DNA of 22,260 bases from Larix sibirica (GCA_004151065.3 NWUY0304890027.1:1-22260), one strand, 5' to 3'; counted from the stretch's first letter, positions 1 through 9,321 are shown. A program made the numbers and translations. The notes: a model not told the origin generated them from the letters alone.

Positions 1-154
1 CCCAGGAAGGCCCAGTCCGCCCGCATCCACGCATTCAGTTCCATCCGCACCCAGCTTCGTTGCAAGTAAGGCCAGCAATAAATAGAAGGTAAGGTTCTAC
101 TTGACGCCCAGATTTGTTACTCAATTTACCACTCTTGATAGGCTTTGAATGAAC

Positions 155-361
155 TATCTATCATCCCCATAAGTGGCTCAATCCCCGTATTTCGGCTAGC
201 TTTGCTGTTTCACTATAGAATCGACCCCGAAATTGGATCTATTCGCTCAAACCCCGTGTTTTCAACAGCAATTTCTTTTCCCCTGGAGACGAGACCCGAA
301 ATCGGATCAATTTGCTTAAACCCCGATATTTCGACAGCTTGGCTGTATAGAGAGAGAATCC
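155..361. repeat. Diverged 69-bp tandem repeat, about three copies
   Basis: The markers CTCAA at 177 and 246 and CTTAA at 315 are each exactly 69 bp apart. Each is followed by CCCCG and a variant of TATTTCGACAGC. Units two (from 224) and three (from 293) align at about 80% over their first 45 bases, starting with CCCGAAAT, TGG or CGG, and ATC. Unit one keeps only the CTCAA-to-TTTCGGC half well. Because 69 is a multiple of three, a TTG-initiated frame of 86 codons runs through the array (145-405) with a 23-residue periodicity. That frame is most simply a by-product of the repeat. No function is recognised. Confidence 0.75.
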
Positions 362-429
362 AGGTCAGGTCAGCCACCCACCCTTTAGCACTTGGCAGTA
401 GATAGAGATAACCACCTACCCACTATCTG

Positions 430-535
430 CAGTAGAGAAAGATAGAGAAGGCAGGTCGGAAGGTCTCCAATCGAAGAAGGCAGGCAGTAAGGTAGGTCAA
501 AGGGGTGTTACTATTGGGAAGGGTAGGCAAGCTGC
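430..535 (+). repeat. GGCAGG/GGTAGG-rich degenerate repeat patch, locus 1
   Basis: Purine-rich stretch built from variants of GAAGGCAGG, such as GAAGGCAGGTCGGAAGG and GAAGGCAGGCAGTAAGG. Similar runs occur at 8861-8970, and in reverse complement at 17521-17600. A looser version, AAGGCAAGCAGCAAG, lies near 21521-21560. The units are too degenerate to give a fixed period. No coding role is visible. Confidence 0.5.
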
Positions 536-590
536 TGTATCTGCTATGCTAAAGAGAGGTAGCTATAGTGTAGTCCACATGCATTAATAA

Positions 591-2220
591 CTACCTAAGG
601 AAAGTGAAACGTAGAGATTGCGATATTGTATTCTGTCTCCAGCAGCCAATAGGATGGAGATATTGAATCTTTTCCAAGTGAACAACAGAGTACCTATGCA
701 TCCACTTGAAGCTAATTGCTCGTACCTCATGCATTGCTCGAAGCTCATCGTCACTCGACCCTAATAAGTTAAGGAACCTCATCAGAGCCGTTAACCCAGA
801 ACCCTGGCTTCACCAGTCCTCCGGTATGCACATGTATATAAAGCAATAAACCAAAGGGGAATCCTATCACATGGACTTGTTCGGAGGAGCTAGGGGTGCA
901 CCTCACAACAAACTGGCACACCTGCCTGCCTGCATGAATGAGACTACCGGACCTGTGTAGAAAGGTTTATATATTTATTTCCTAAGTTACTATTTTGGTG
1001 TGGGGGGGGGCTCTATCCTCCTTGCATGCTCCTAACCCTACCCATGAGCTATTCAACTCGCTCATGGCTCAATACTACAAGCTCTACTACAAACAAGTGC
1101 CTTAGGCCTATTTATTGTACATGGTCAGAAGCCTGCAGCCTAGAGAGTAGTAGTAAAGCCCGTGCCCACACTATACTTTACCTTAAAGTTAAAGCCTAAC
1201 TTACATTTTAAAAGTAATTTTTATTTCGGAAGAATGTAAATTAACGAAGTTTTTCATAGTTCATAGATAGGCGGGATGGGATCATTTGCTTTTAGGCTGA
1301 GCGGTACCCTGGAGATTACTGGCTGGACGGATGGATGAGTCTGCTTCATTTTACAAGAGCACCTAACCAACCAGTAGCATTGAGCTACCTGACCCCACAT
1401 ACCTCCCTGGACACTCTGCGAGCGCACCTATCGTCCCCAACATGGCACACCTGTAGTTTACAACAACAGCGCATAGTGGAACCTGAAGAGCACACTGATG
1501 TCAGATTTATTGAGATATTTATTGCTGAACAAACACCCGCCAACCGATGAATAAAAACGCACTTGCCTGGACTGAACCGACAACCCCTGGCTGGATGGGA
1601 TAAAAAAGGCTTGCTCTGGATATGCTACCTTTAAGTATTTAATTTACCGCAATTAATTAATAAATTAATGGGCCCCTACTATCCAAACTGGGGCTGGAAA
1701 GGTTTATTGCTTCTTGTTTATCTGGTGATAAAGCCATAGCATCCGATCGGGCATCAAAATATTGCCGTCGTTCCGTTCAATAAATTAACGCTTAGAAGGG
1801 ACTAGGCCATCCTTGCACTAAAAATTTATCATCCCCGCTCCCTCTTCATTGGAATAATTGGAAGAAACGGACAGCCACCTGCCCCCTCATAAGGACGAAC
1901 CAACCCCCCCTCATTTTAATCCAATAAATAATTTTTGTAAGGAGAGGTAAATTAGTTACTCACCCACCCTAATTTGACGTGAGTTAAACACTTTGTTTAA
2001 AGTCATAAGGCAAGTAAGCATAATTACATCTATATAAGAAGATATCCATTTGTATACGATATTATGGTATATAAATTAGGAAATAAAGATCGTATCAGGT
2101 AGTTGGTTAGCTCTAAATTTGTTAAATTAATATATATTTTATTTAGTGTTTTAAGCATAAGCTACAAAATATATCCAAAAGTTATAACTAATACTCATAA
2201 CCAATCATATAAATAAGTGC
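591..2220. other. Gene-free stretch, nothing recognised
   Basis: Only short frames occur here: 63 codons on minus at 591-782 and 71 codons on plus at 1335-1550, with no recognisable motif in either. The stretch holds a nine-G tract at 1002-1010, a seven-C tract at 1904-1910 and AT-rich DNA from about 1920 to 2220. The 15-mer TTGAGATATTTATTG near 1510 recurs near 17241. CTGGATGGGATAA near 1591 recurs near 14822. No RNA gene or promoter could be supported. Confidence 0.5.
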
Positions 2221-2229
2221 TTATAGCCG

Positions 2230-2375
2230 GTTCTCATTGCCGGTACTCATTGACAGTCATTGCTTGAAGGTCATTGTAAGTCTCATTGTTAGAAGGTATA
2301 GCCATAGGGACAGTGCCAGTGGGGTTGGAGCAGCCAATATTCAATCATCGCCAGGAGTTGCCAACCAGTCATTGC
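2230..2375 (-). repeat. AATGAC/AATGAG repeat cluster, locus 1
   Basis: On the plus strand CATTG recurs at 2235, 2248, 2258, 2272 and 2284, a spacing of 10 to 14 bp, with another at 2370. Each is preceded by TCT, ACT, AGT, GGT or similar. Read on the minus strand this is a series of CAATGAC or CAATGAG units, two of them preceded by GGC (CGGCAATGAG and CGGCAATGAC). The same motif dominates 16261-16497 and 22115-22260 on the plus strand, so this is one member of a three-locus family lying in inverted orientation. Confidence 0.65.
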
Positions 2376-2480
2376 CGAGAGGAAGGAGAAGATAAGTTTA
2401 CCTCACTGGCCAACAGGAGAAGATATTATGTTCACCAAGGAGACAGATTAGGAGAAGGAGTTCAAGTTGTGTTACTACCT

Positions 2481-2575
2481 TATGAGCGAGCATATTTATT
2501 TATTGAAATAGATTTTATAACTGAATATTCTTCTGATGCTGCTGGCCCGAAAGTGCTGCGGCCAGAGGAGACGGA
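2481..2575 (+). repeat. ~90-bp dispersed repeat, copy A
   Basis: This aligns with 9228-9321. Shared blocks in the same order are CGAGCATAT, TTTATTGA, ATAACTGAATATTC or ATAACTGAATATTA, TATGCTGCTGGCC or GATGCTGCTGGCC, and AGTGC...GGCCA followed by a G-rich GGAC or AGAC end. CTGGCC near 2542 pairs with GGCCAG near 2560, making a six-bp stem with a 12-nt loop. The corresponding stem is kept in copy B with a shorter loop. A 99-codon frame (2286-2585) crosses this repeat and the AATGAC cluster and is probably incidental. Confidence 0.75.
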
Positions 2576-5250
2576 TGAAATGTAGCAGCTGAAAAGATTT
2601 TACCCATCCATACCCCAGCAAGCGACTATGCGCATGCAGCTAACGAAGGAATGCTATTGCAGTTAGTGGAGTGAAGGAGTTAACAGGGCTTCTATGAACA
2701 GCTCTTTCTTTACTCGATACATCTCTATATCTAGATACTCTCTACTCTAAACTATATCTCTCTAAATAAATTTATTTGTATAAATCGACATTTCTATACA
2801 AAGAGGTTTTTAGCAGTCTCTGGCTATACGTCCATATAAATGGCAATTAGAGCTGCGGAAGGGAACGTTAATATAGTTCAGAGATTTAGATAATAATACA
2901 TTGCCCCCAACCACCGCTTCAACCGATTCGTATAAACCCTTGTTCACGTCCACTGTGCAATAAGCACTGGGTTTTGTAGGCCTCATCTACCAGCACAATG
3001 CTGCCAAGGAGATTACGGATATTATCATTCCAAAGTTACAAGGATAGACCAGGAAGTAAGTTTAACCCAGATAGGGTTTATAAAAAAGCCTCCGCTCTGG
3101 GATCAAAACAGGGATGTGTTTCAAAGACAAATAATAATTCTCAACAAAGTTGTTATGCCCGGCTTTGTGGATCTCTAAATAGTACCGATGGAAAGAAGGC
3201 GAAAAGGCTTTACGCTTAGAAGGAAATTGAATAAGGACGTTCTAGGAGCACTTCTGACCCATGAATGGATATTGGCCCTACCTATCAGCATTGATATAAA
3301 AAGCCACAGGTAACGGGTATATCGATCGTGAACTGCCTGGCCGCCTGGATGGATTCTCTCTTTTCTATAAACAGCCCACACTTAAGATCAATGGCTGGAA
3401 ACCGAGGACAGGGCTGTTGCTCACCTACTCCTATGCCCCAATGATTGATATGGCTGGGATATATGGCTGGAAGGCATAGCATAGCAGGATAGTCATTGCG
3501 CCAATGAGTGTTTCCCTTTTGCCCACCAACCCATTCATTGGATGAAGCCAGCCAGGAATACTTCAGTTGCAGTAAGGTATGGCTTCTATGAATAAATACC
3601 TTCTTTGTTTCCTCTTTCACCTGCCAGACATAGATACCCTATATGTTTTGGAGGGACTGATATCAGACCTTTGAACTAGCACCAGATTGGTTGGGTTCAT
3701 GAGCCCTTACCTTCATGCAATTGAGAACTCTCACTATAACATTGAGTCACCCAGGGTATTAGCTTCCAGAGAACTTACTTCGATCATACTCTCTTAGTTC
3801 ATGCCATTCCTCATCCTATCCGTCCATCATTCATAACCTGGGGAAGCGGCCCCCTATCTGTCTGTCATCTATCACCCCAGTGGTTGTTCCAATTCTAACC
3901 CACCAATCTGCGATCACTATCTCCTAGTCATCGAGTTTGAAACGAAAAGGTCACATGCGAGCAAGTAGAATCAATAGTTCAGCAGTTCGCCGTAACATTG
4001 AGCAGCGAATAAATATCTTGCCGCTCTACTCACCCTTCATTATTTTCCATCTGCACTAGTTGAATGATCCAATCGAACGGTTGGAGCGCACCTTTCTTCG
4101 AATTATGAGGGGGGGGTTAGCATGAATATGAAAGGCTGGGGTTGGTAGTAATGCCCATGAGATGATAAAATAGTTCGTATTTGGGAGATGGATGATTGGA
4201 GCTGTCAAAATTGTAATGGTCTTACTTACAATGTTACATTCAAACAGGTTTCTTCGCTCACTTAATTCAACAAGAATATATGTTTATAAGAATGCTATCA
4301 AATGGCTTTTGCACGTCCTTTATCGCCAGTTTAGGTTGTCTGTGACATATTTTTATCATCAATGCTTTCTTTTTTACTTCTATTACTTACTAAAGCGAAG
4401 TTGAAACGAATGCCAATGGTTTTATCAAGAGGGAAGTGTGCATTTCTTCCTTGCGAATGCCGATGCTATTTATGTCAATTAGTAATAAGATAGCTGTTGG
4501 AATCGTTATGATTTTATTTATGATATTATGTTTGAGTCCATTTCTTCAATAAACCAAATCGCTTATATCTAGGTTCTGTCGCTTCTGAGCTTTCTGACTC
4601 ACTCACTTTACTATGCCTTTGCCTCGGATGAAGCTCCACCAGCTAGGATTTGAGTTCCGATTCATTATAGTTTGGCGGGTTCCTGCCTGCCCATTCATTC
4701 CCTATTCACCAAGTAACAAAAAAGGCAAGTGACATGCCCAATAGGGTTTTTGGTGGCTAGCAGTGTTTCTATATTGGTTGTTCCACATTAGTTATTTGGC
4801 TTATGGGTGTAACCTTCCTTCCTCTAGGATGCTTTACCTTATGAACCAGGTAAGTTGGGAGTTTATTGGTTCGATAGCTGAGAATGATGGGGATAAGGGG
4901 TTAAATAAAGGAGAGCTAATTGTTATGGGACTGCTGAAGACACAGTAATGCTGGGCCGTGATAAGATTAGTATATTGAGACGCAAGGTGTAGAAGATGCT
5001 ATCGGCAGGTCAAATGAACCGGTAATATTCAGTTGGAACGCGTCTCTAATAAGATGATGGCTGTGGGAATGAAATAGAATGCATACTCTTTAAGGGTAGT
5101 TAGATTGGATCGTATCGGTACTACAGATTATACCTCCTCTATGGAAAGGAACTTAGCCCTTGATGGGTACGTGAGATCAATGCAAGTATAAAGAAAGCTA
5201 AGCATCGAGTGCGTGCATAAACGGCATTGGTGCATTTAAAAGCGGCATTG
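2576..5250. other. Gene-free stretch, nothing recognised
   Basis: Open frames here reach only 111 codons (minus, 3285-3620) and carry no motif I recognise. An eight-G tract lies at 4109-4116. Around 3386-3510 several TGGCTGG words occur beside CATTGCGCCAATGAG, which recalls the AATGAC family but is too loose to call. The interval 3620-3780 has no CpG but is short. No tRNA, rRNA, intron core or promoter is visible. Confidence 0.5.
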
Positions 5251-5260
5251 CCTCCTGGGA

Positions 5261-5318
5261 TAACCACCTGGAAATCGTAGGTAAACATATTGAAAAGGTA
5301 TGGTTCAGTAAGAAAAAA
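5261..5318 (+). repeat. ACCACCTGG dispersed repeat, copy A
   Basis: This resembles 16009-16070. Both read ACCACCTGG, then AATC, GTAGG or ATAGGG, a short spacer, TGAAA, then TTCAGT or TTTCAGT, and an A-rich end, in the same order and at similar spacing. Identity is perhaps 65% by eye, so homology is likely but not certain. A 102-codon minus-strand frame (5139-5447) covers it. That frame has no known motif. Confidence 0.5.
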
Positions 5319-5470
5319 TATACTTTTTAGTGCCCCGAGAGGTGAGTCTTCAGCCAACCAATAGAATCTATTTTGAGAAGCTGGATGAATGAGAGTACAC
5401 ATACCAGAGCCAGTCTTACACGAGGGGCTAAGGCTAAAGCCATTCAAAAAGAGAGGGGATATAATGAAAA

Positions 5471-5575
5471 GGTGCTGCTACTAACAGATACTACCCCATG
5501 GGTGCTACTAACAGAGATCATACAGAGGTGATTTAGGTGCTAACAATAGGTGCTATAATGAGGTGAGGTGAATCA
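5471..5575 (+). repeat. GGTGCTACTAACAGA short tandem repeats
   Basis: The 13-mer TGCTACTAACAGA occurs at 5476-5488 and exactly again at 5503-5515, 27 bp apart. Decayed forms follow: AGGTGCTAACAATAGG, then GGTGCTATAATGAGG and GAGGTGAGGTG. The array looks like local slippage or tandem duplication followed by mutation. Confidence 0.65.
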
Positions 5576-5585
5576 GAAACATTAG

Positions 5586-5714
5586 GCTGCTGGCCAGTTT
5601 ATTACGCTGCTTCCAATATGGTATATGTTGCCAGAGGTGTGGTATGCCGAAGGTTTCACAATAGAGAGGAGAGCTATATGATGTTATTTGTTGCTGGCCG
5701 GTTTATGATGCTGC
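5586..5714 (+). repeat. Pair of 25-bp direct repeats, GCTGGCC core
   Basis: The segments 5586-5610 and 5690-5714 match at 21 of 25 positions. Both contain TGCTGGCC, then GTTTAT and GCTGC. They are 104 bp apart. TGCTGGCC also occurs in both copies of the ~90-bp repeat (2481, 9228), which may be a distant link or chance. Confidence 0.55.
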
Positions 5715-5719
5715 CCGGT

Positions 5720-6530
5720 TTCAGTTTTAATAGGGTCCAATTTATTGTATGCAAAAGTGTTCTGCTTGCCGGTTTTCCGCATTCCGCTCGCATAGAGTAT
5801 GCAACTGCCCACATCTTCAAGAGGGAGGGGACCACGGAAGAATGAACAACAGCCTACAGCTATGGAGAATAGGAAATATTGACCACTTTGGATAATAGAA
5901 TAGATAAATTGTTACCTATACGTCACCTTTAGTAGGGGCCTTATTTGAGTGGATCCACTGATGATGGCACCCTCAGCACCACCGTCTGGAGCAAACAATA
6001 TTTCTTTATTGGATGGGTGCACCATATAATAGTCATTTGCCAATTCTATATTTCTTCGAAGCATAGTACAAGGAGATCAGTCTCTGTATTGAAAAAGCAC
6101 TTCCCAGAGGGAGTGGTGCCCCGTGGCCTAGTTGGTCTACTCACCTTCCTCTTGTGTCCTCACTTCTGTAGGTAAATAAACGCCAGCATAGGAACCTATT
6201 TATTACTAGCTTTACCAGCTAAGAAGGCGGTACGATGGAGATGAAGTATGACCCGCTCTCTCCATCAGATATAGGTGGTGGTTTTATATTCATTCATATA
6301 TATCAGTTTCACCAGCTCAGTGTGTGAGTCTTACTCAGCTTAGTGGGTATATGTAATTCCAATATTTATAGAGACCAGCTCTAGCCGCCAGAACGGAAGT
6401 GGTCCCTCGCTATATAAGTTTATCCATATAGGTCAGGTAGGCTCTGCTCTAAAGTTTGAGGGATACTTTTGGCATGAATGCGGTATTCCATCGATAGATC
6501 CTTTTTCTGACAGAGCGGGCGGTTTCTATT
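5720..6530. other. Gene-free stretch, nothing recognised
   Basis: Only 75- and 76-codon plus-strand frames occur here (5618-5845 and 5945-6175), neither with a recognisable domain. Short echoes such as CAGCTCAGTG and CAGCTTAGTG around 6313-6345 are the only structure seen. No RNA gene or regulatory site is supported. Confidence 0.45.
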
Positions 6531-6537
6531 TGTGTTT

Positions 6538-6712
6538 GGGCTGGTGGTGAAGGCTGTTTCTTTTCTGGATGGCTTATGGCCTGTGTGGTACTGGCTTCTG
6601 CGGTGATGAAGACTGAAGGCTTATGTTGAATGGCGAATGGATTCCTTTTTCTGCTGTCCTTGGCTTGGCTGGTGGTGAATTAAGGCCAAAGGTTACTAGG
6701 CAAAAGGTGATA
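6538..6712 (+). repeat. GGCTGGTGGTGA repeat, locus 1
   Basis: The 13-mer GGCTGGTGGTGAA occurs at 6539-6551 and again at 6667-6679. Between and after them are many GGCTT, GGCTG and GGATGG words, then GGCAAAAGGTGA at 6699-6710. The two diagnostic words recur on the minus strand at 15128-15248 and, slightly altered, at 19757-19830. The DNA from 6636 to 6900 contains no CpG. Confidence 0.65.
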
Positions 6713-7080
6713 GGCTGATGGATTCATTCTTTTTTATAATACAAAAATGCTTAGGAAAGTAAAAGGTAAAGTTCAAAAATATAAGTAAGGGTAAAGGGTT
6801 TGAAGAAGGAATCCAAGAAATAAAATACTAACTCCTAATTGGTGACCACCAAACATAACACACTTATAATAAGTTTCCTGGGTTGTATCCTCTTTCCTTA
6901 CGCGTACTGGGCCTTGGTTTCCGTGTGGGGATGCGGGGAGACTGGTATACGATACTGGTAGAATGCAGATTGAATAGGTGACGGTGGGCTATTAATAAGA
7001 GGGGGTGGGGCACTGATTTATTATTTTTATTTTACAGACAAGAGAGAATCTAACCATAACGCAATACCCCCAGACGGGGC
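6713..7080. other. Gene-free, A-rich stretch without CpG in its first half
   Basis: The first part (to 6900) is A- and G-rich, with AAAGG, TAAGGGTAAAGGG and similar words, and has no CpG dinucleotide. CpG returns at 6901 with ACGCG. No open frame of note and no RNA motif was found. Confidence 0.5.
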
Positions 7081-7082
7081 AG

Positions 7083-7230
7083 TACGTACGGAACAATGGT
7101 TACTATCTGGAATGGACGAACAAAGCTGAACATACGGAACAACGGTATGTTAATACTTCACTTACATCTACGGAACACACGTTCCTACCTAGAATGGATG
7201 CTATTACAATGCATTACTTACAACGTACCT
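7083..7230 (+). repeat. CTACGGAAC hairpin repeat array, locus 1
   Basis: Three related units occur at about 7085, 7131 and 7170, each with TACGGAACA followed within a few bases by a complementary GTTCC, GGTTAC or GGTATGTT. The third has a perfect GGAAC-ACAC-GTTCC stem-loop. The second has a seven-bp AACATAC/GTATGTT stem (7129-7135 with 7145-7151). Units one and three also share a tail, CTATCTGGAATGGA against CTACCTAGAATGGA. The part from 7161 on is colinear with 8428-8495. The reverse complement of 15900-15979 carries the same core. Confidence 0.65.
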
Positions 7231-7403
7231 GCTTTGAGCATGCCAGACACATTGTGTTTCCGGTGGTAGTTAAAACGGTCGGGAATGCGAAGGAAGGGCG
7301 GGGTGGACGCTTCAACCACGGGATGTGGTGCTTTGATTGATTCATCAATGATATACGTTGCTACAGAGAGAGTATGTGGTGCATTTTGGTTTTTTTGTAT
7401 ATT

Positions 7404-7439
7404 GAAAGATTGATCGAAAGATTGATTGAAAGATGTTGG
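7404..7439 (+). repeat. 12-bp tandem repeat, three copies
   Basis: GAAAGATTGATC, GAAAGATTGATT and GAAAGATGTTGG follow one another without spacing, the third being diverged. On the minus strand the array is open in frame and gives an NLSI periodicity in frames 7361-7588 and 7218-7532. Those frames are explained by the repeat and are not called as genes. Confidence 0.85.
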
Positions 7440-7600
7440 TTGGTTGCTCGAATCGGTTCTAGCTGCTTTCGTGTCTTTATTGCTAGATCGATAACACAAT
7501 CTATATAACCCATTGCTCCCATCGTTACACACCCTCCCTTACACCCTGGATGGACACCCATCCTGAAACAGTTCACCCGGCATCCCAAGCAATTGAACCC

Positions 7601-7930
7601 AGCGACTCACCGACGAGATTGATGATTTTACTCAAGTTTCCACCAGACGCGATAAATAGATGAGTTTACTCCGGGTTTACGCCAGACGAGATATTGAGGG
7701 AACCCAAGTTGTTGACACAATAATGCAATTTTGAGGTAAAGTTGCCACAGAAGAAAGAGATTGAGCCAAGTTGTTATCATACGACGAGATAAATGAAATT
7801 ATGTTTACCCCTGTTGCCACGGAACGAGATTGGTTGATTGATATCCTCCAAGGTTACACCAGACGAGGAGAGGGAGTTAATAAAGTTGTTACCAGAAGAG
7901 ATATTTAAGTTCCTCATAACATGATACCTG
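7601..7930 (+). repeat. Degenerate interspersed array, consensus near GTTGCCACCAGACGAGAT
   Basis: Variants of TTGCCACCAGACGAGAT occur at about 7637, 7676, 7742, 7771, 7814, 7854 and 7885, with partial forms at 7606, 7711 and 7909. Spacings run from about 29 to 42 bp and most units are preceded by AAG. Between units the sequence differs, mainly A/T/G-rich words such as ATAAATGAAATTATG. Conserved short units with non-conserved irregular spacers distinguish this from a simple tandem repeat. It lacks the exact direct repeats and uniform spacers of a CRISPR array. Confidence 0.7.
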
Positions 7931-8130
7931 AGAGATTTAGTTCCCCATCACACGCGCCACTTCGACCCAACACGGTACAGTACGACATGGTATGGCACGG
8001 AATGATTGACACTTTGAGTCACACTTCCTGCTGATCGATTGAACTTGCTGCTTGCCGAAGGGAAGTCTCTTCCTGGGATCTATTGCCTGGATACGAAGAG
8101 AAACTTGACACGGGGTTGCTCGCGTGGTCC

Positions 8131-8224
8131 AACGGAAGGAGGGCCAACTGATAGAAACCCGACGGAAGGAGGGCAGGAGGGCCAACAGACATGTGGAAGG
8201 GACAGGGGGGGGCAGACATGTGGA
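8131..8224 (+). repeat. Nested short direct repeats (ACGGAAGGAGGGC and CAGACATGTGGA)
   Basis: ACGGAAGGAGGGC occurs at 8132-8144 and 8162-8174, 30 bp apart. CAGACATGTGGA occurs at 8186-8197 and 8213-8224, 27 bp apart, with an eight-G tract (8205-8212) between. A 107-codon TTG-initiated frame (8039-8362) owes its openness partly to these duplications. Confidence 0.75.
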
Positions 8225-8297
8225 CGGGAAGGGATTGATTGGTTGATTGATACTGAATGTCTTCTTATAGGGGTGCTTAAAAAGACAGTCTTATTAA

Positions 8298-8356
8298 AGG
8301 GGTTCCAACGGACAGACTACAGCCCACATATTTTAGAGGGGTTCCAACAGACAGAC
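8298..8356 (+). repeat. 20-bp direct repeat pair, 39-bp period
   Basis: AGGGGTTCCAACGGACAGAC at 8298-8317 is repeated at 8337-8356 with one G-to-A change. The 19 bp between the copies are unrelated to the flanks. This looks like a recent local duplication, younger than most repeats in the window. Confidence 0.85.
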
Positions 8357-8410
8357 AAATGAGGACTAGCCAGGAGACCTCACCAGGATAACTATACCAT
8401 AGCAGCCATA

Positions 8411-8508
8411 CTTCGAACCTCGAACTCACTTACTGATACGGAATAGGAGTTCCTACCTCGAGTTGATGGGTGATGCGTTACATACGGTGCACCCGTCGAG
8501 GAGGATAA
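8411..8508 (+). repeat. CTACGGAA hairpin element, locus 2
   Basis: From 8428 this runs CTTAC, ATACGGAA, GTTCCTACCTCGA, TGATG, then GCGTTACATACG, in the same order as the unit at 7161-7228. GGAA-TAGGAG-TTCC forms the small stem-loop. Segment 8411-8462 also matches the reverse complement of 15900-15979. The right end (8474-8508, TTACATACGG...CCGTCGAGG) instead matches 15885-15907 in direct orientation, so the two copies are rearranged relative to each other. Confidence 0.6.
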
Positions 8509-8860
8509 TGCGCCAGACACACACAGAGTGCTAGTCTCTGGTAGTGCCACTCAGGGAAGGCAAGTGGATGCCAGTGATTACCCACATCTTTCAAGAGAGG
8601 TTGTCCGGAGGACGAATGATACTGCCCACATAAACACTGGATATGATAAGGCCCCATGTTACCGCATACCGGAGATAGAAGGAACAGCTCACGTACCCAT
8701 AGTTGCCATCAAGATATATTAGCTTTTTCACTTTAATTTCTCTCACGTCCCGATAGAGTTGAAATCTCAGTGTGATGTTGAACGTGGGTAAGGTGAACGG
8801 GGTCTACTGGGGTCTTTTGTTTGAACGGGTATCCAGTGATGGGAGACTATTCTTTCTTCT

Positions 8861-8970
8861 GGCGGTAAGGTCTAAGGTCGAAGGCAGTAAGTAAAGCGGT
8901 AGAAGGCAGGCAGCAGGGTCGAAGCAAAAAGGTTGATGAAGGCAGGTTGAAGGCCGAAATCTCTCTCGTA
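8861..8970 (+). repeat. GGCAGG/GGTCGAAGG degenerate repeat patch, locus 2
   Basis: Units such as GGTCGAAGGCAGTAAG, GTAGAAGGCAGGCAGCAGG, GGTCGAAG, GATGAAGGCAGG and GTTGAAGGCCG follow at irregular 15 to 25 bp intervals. The word GAAGGCAGGCAG is shared exactly with the patch near 476-487. The minus-strand frames through here are incidental. Confidence 0.6.
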
Positions 8971-9227
8971 GGTCGGTTTATTCGAGCGAAGCGTTCTGCC
9001 AAGCTCTTCGTAGGCCGGGTAGATATACGGACAGGTATCAAGATCGAAGAGACATACAGGTATCAATCAAGAGGGCAGGTCCCCGGTTCGGTGGTATTGT
9101 ATCGCGAAGCATCATCGTCGGGTGGGTCTAGCGTCACGGTCTAGCCAGCAAGCAGTTACACCTGAAAGCAGTTCCCCGAAAGACCATGTAACTACCAGAA
9201 TAAAGAGATTTAGCCATGCTGTTTCCA

Positions 9228-9321
9228 TACGAGCATATCAATTGAGTTCAACGGATTGATTTATTGATAACTGAATATTATTCTTATGCTGCTGGCCAGA
9301 AGTGCGGCCAAAGGGGACTTA
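9228..9321 (+). repeat. ~90-bp dispersed repeat, copy B
   Basis: Partner of 2481-2575, in the same orientation and about 6.75 kb away. TGGCC and GGCCA (around 9293-9309) form a five-bp stem with an eight-nt loop, so the hairpin is kept although its loop is shorter than in copy A. A ten-G tract begins about 10 bp after the end (9332-9341). Copy A has no such tract. Confidence 0.75.

Noticed and set aside
145-405. 86-codon frame with internal 23-residue periodicity
   Set aside because: Starts at TTG and is fully explained by a 69-bp tandem repeat. No known domain.
783-800. GAGCCGT as a group II intron domain V start
   Set aside because: The conserved 34-nt domain V hairpin does not follow, and no other intron domain is seen.
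2286-2585. 99-codon plus-strand frame
   Set aside because: Starts at TTG, and both ends lie in dispersed repeats (AATGAC cluster and the ~90-bp repeat) while the other copies of those repeats are not open in this frame. No motif.
3285-3620. 111-codon minus-strand frame, overlapping another at 3175-3381
   Set aside because: Length expected by chance, no recognisable domain, and a competing overlapping frame.
7218-7588. Minus-strand frames with NLSI or SFNQSFDQ repeats
   Set aside because: Produced by the 12-bp tandem repeat at 7404-7439.
7601-7930. CRISPR-like arrangement of short repeats
   Set aside because: Units are inexact and spacing varies from 29 to 42 bp. No cas genes, and the context is not prokaryotic.
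8039-8362. 107-codon frame with Gly/Thr/Arg repeats
   Set aside because: Its periodic residues come from the duplicated ACGGAAGGAGGGC and AGGGGTTCCAAC segments. TTG start, no homology recognised.
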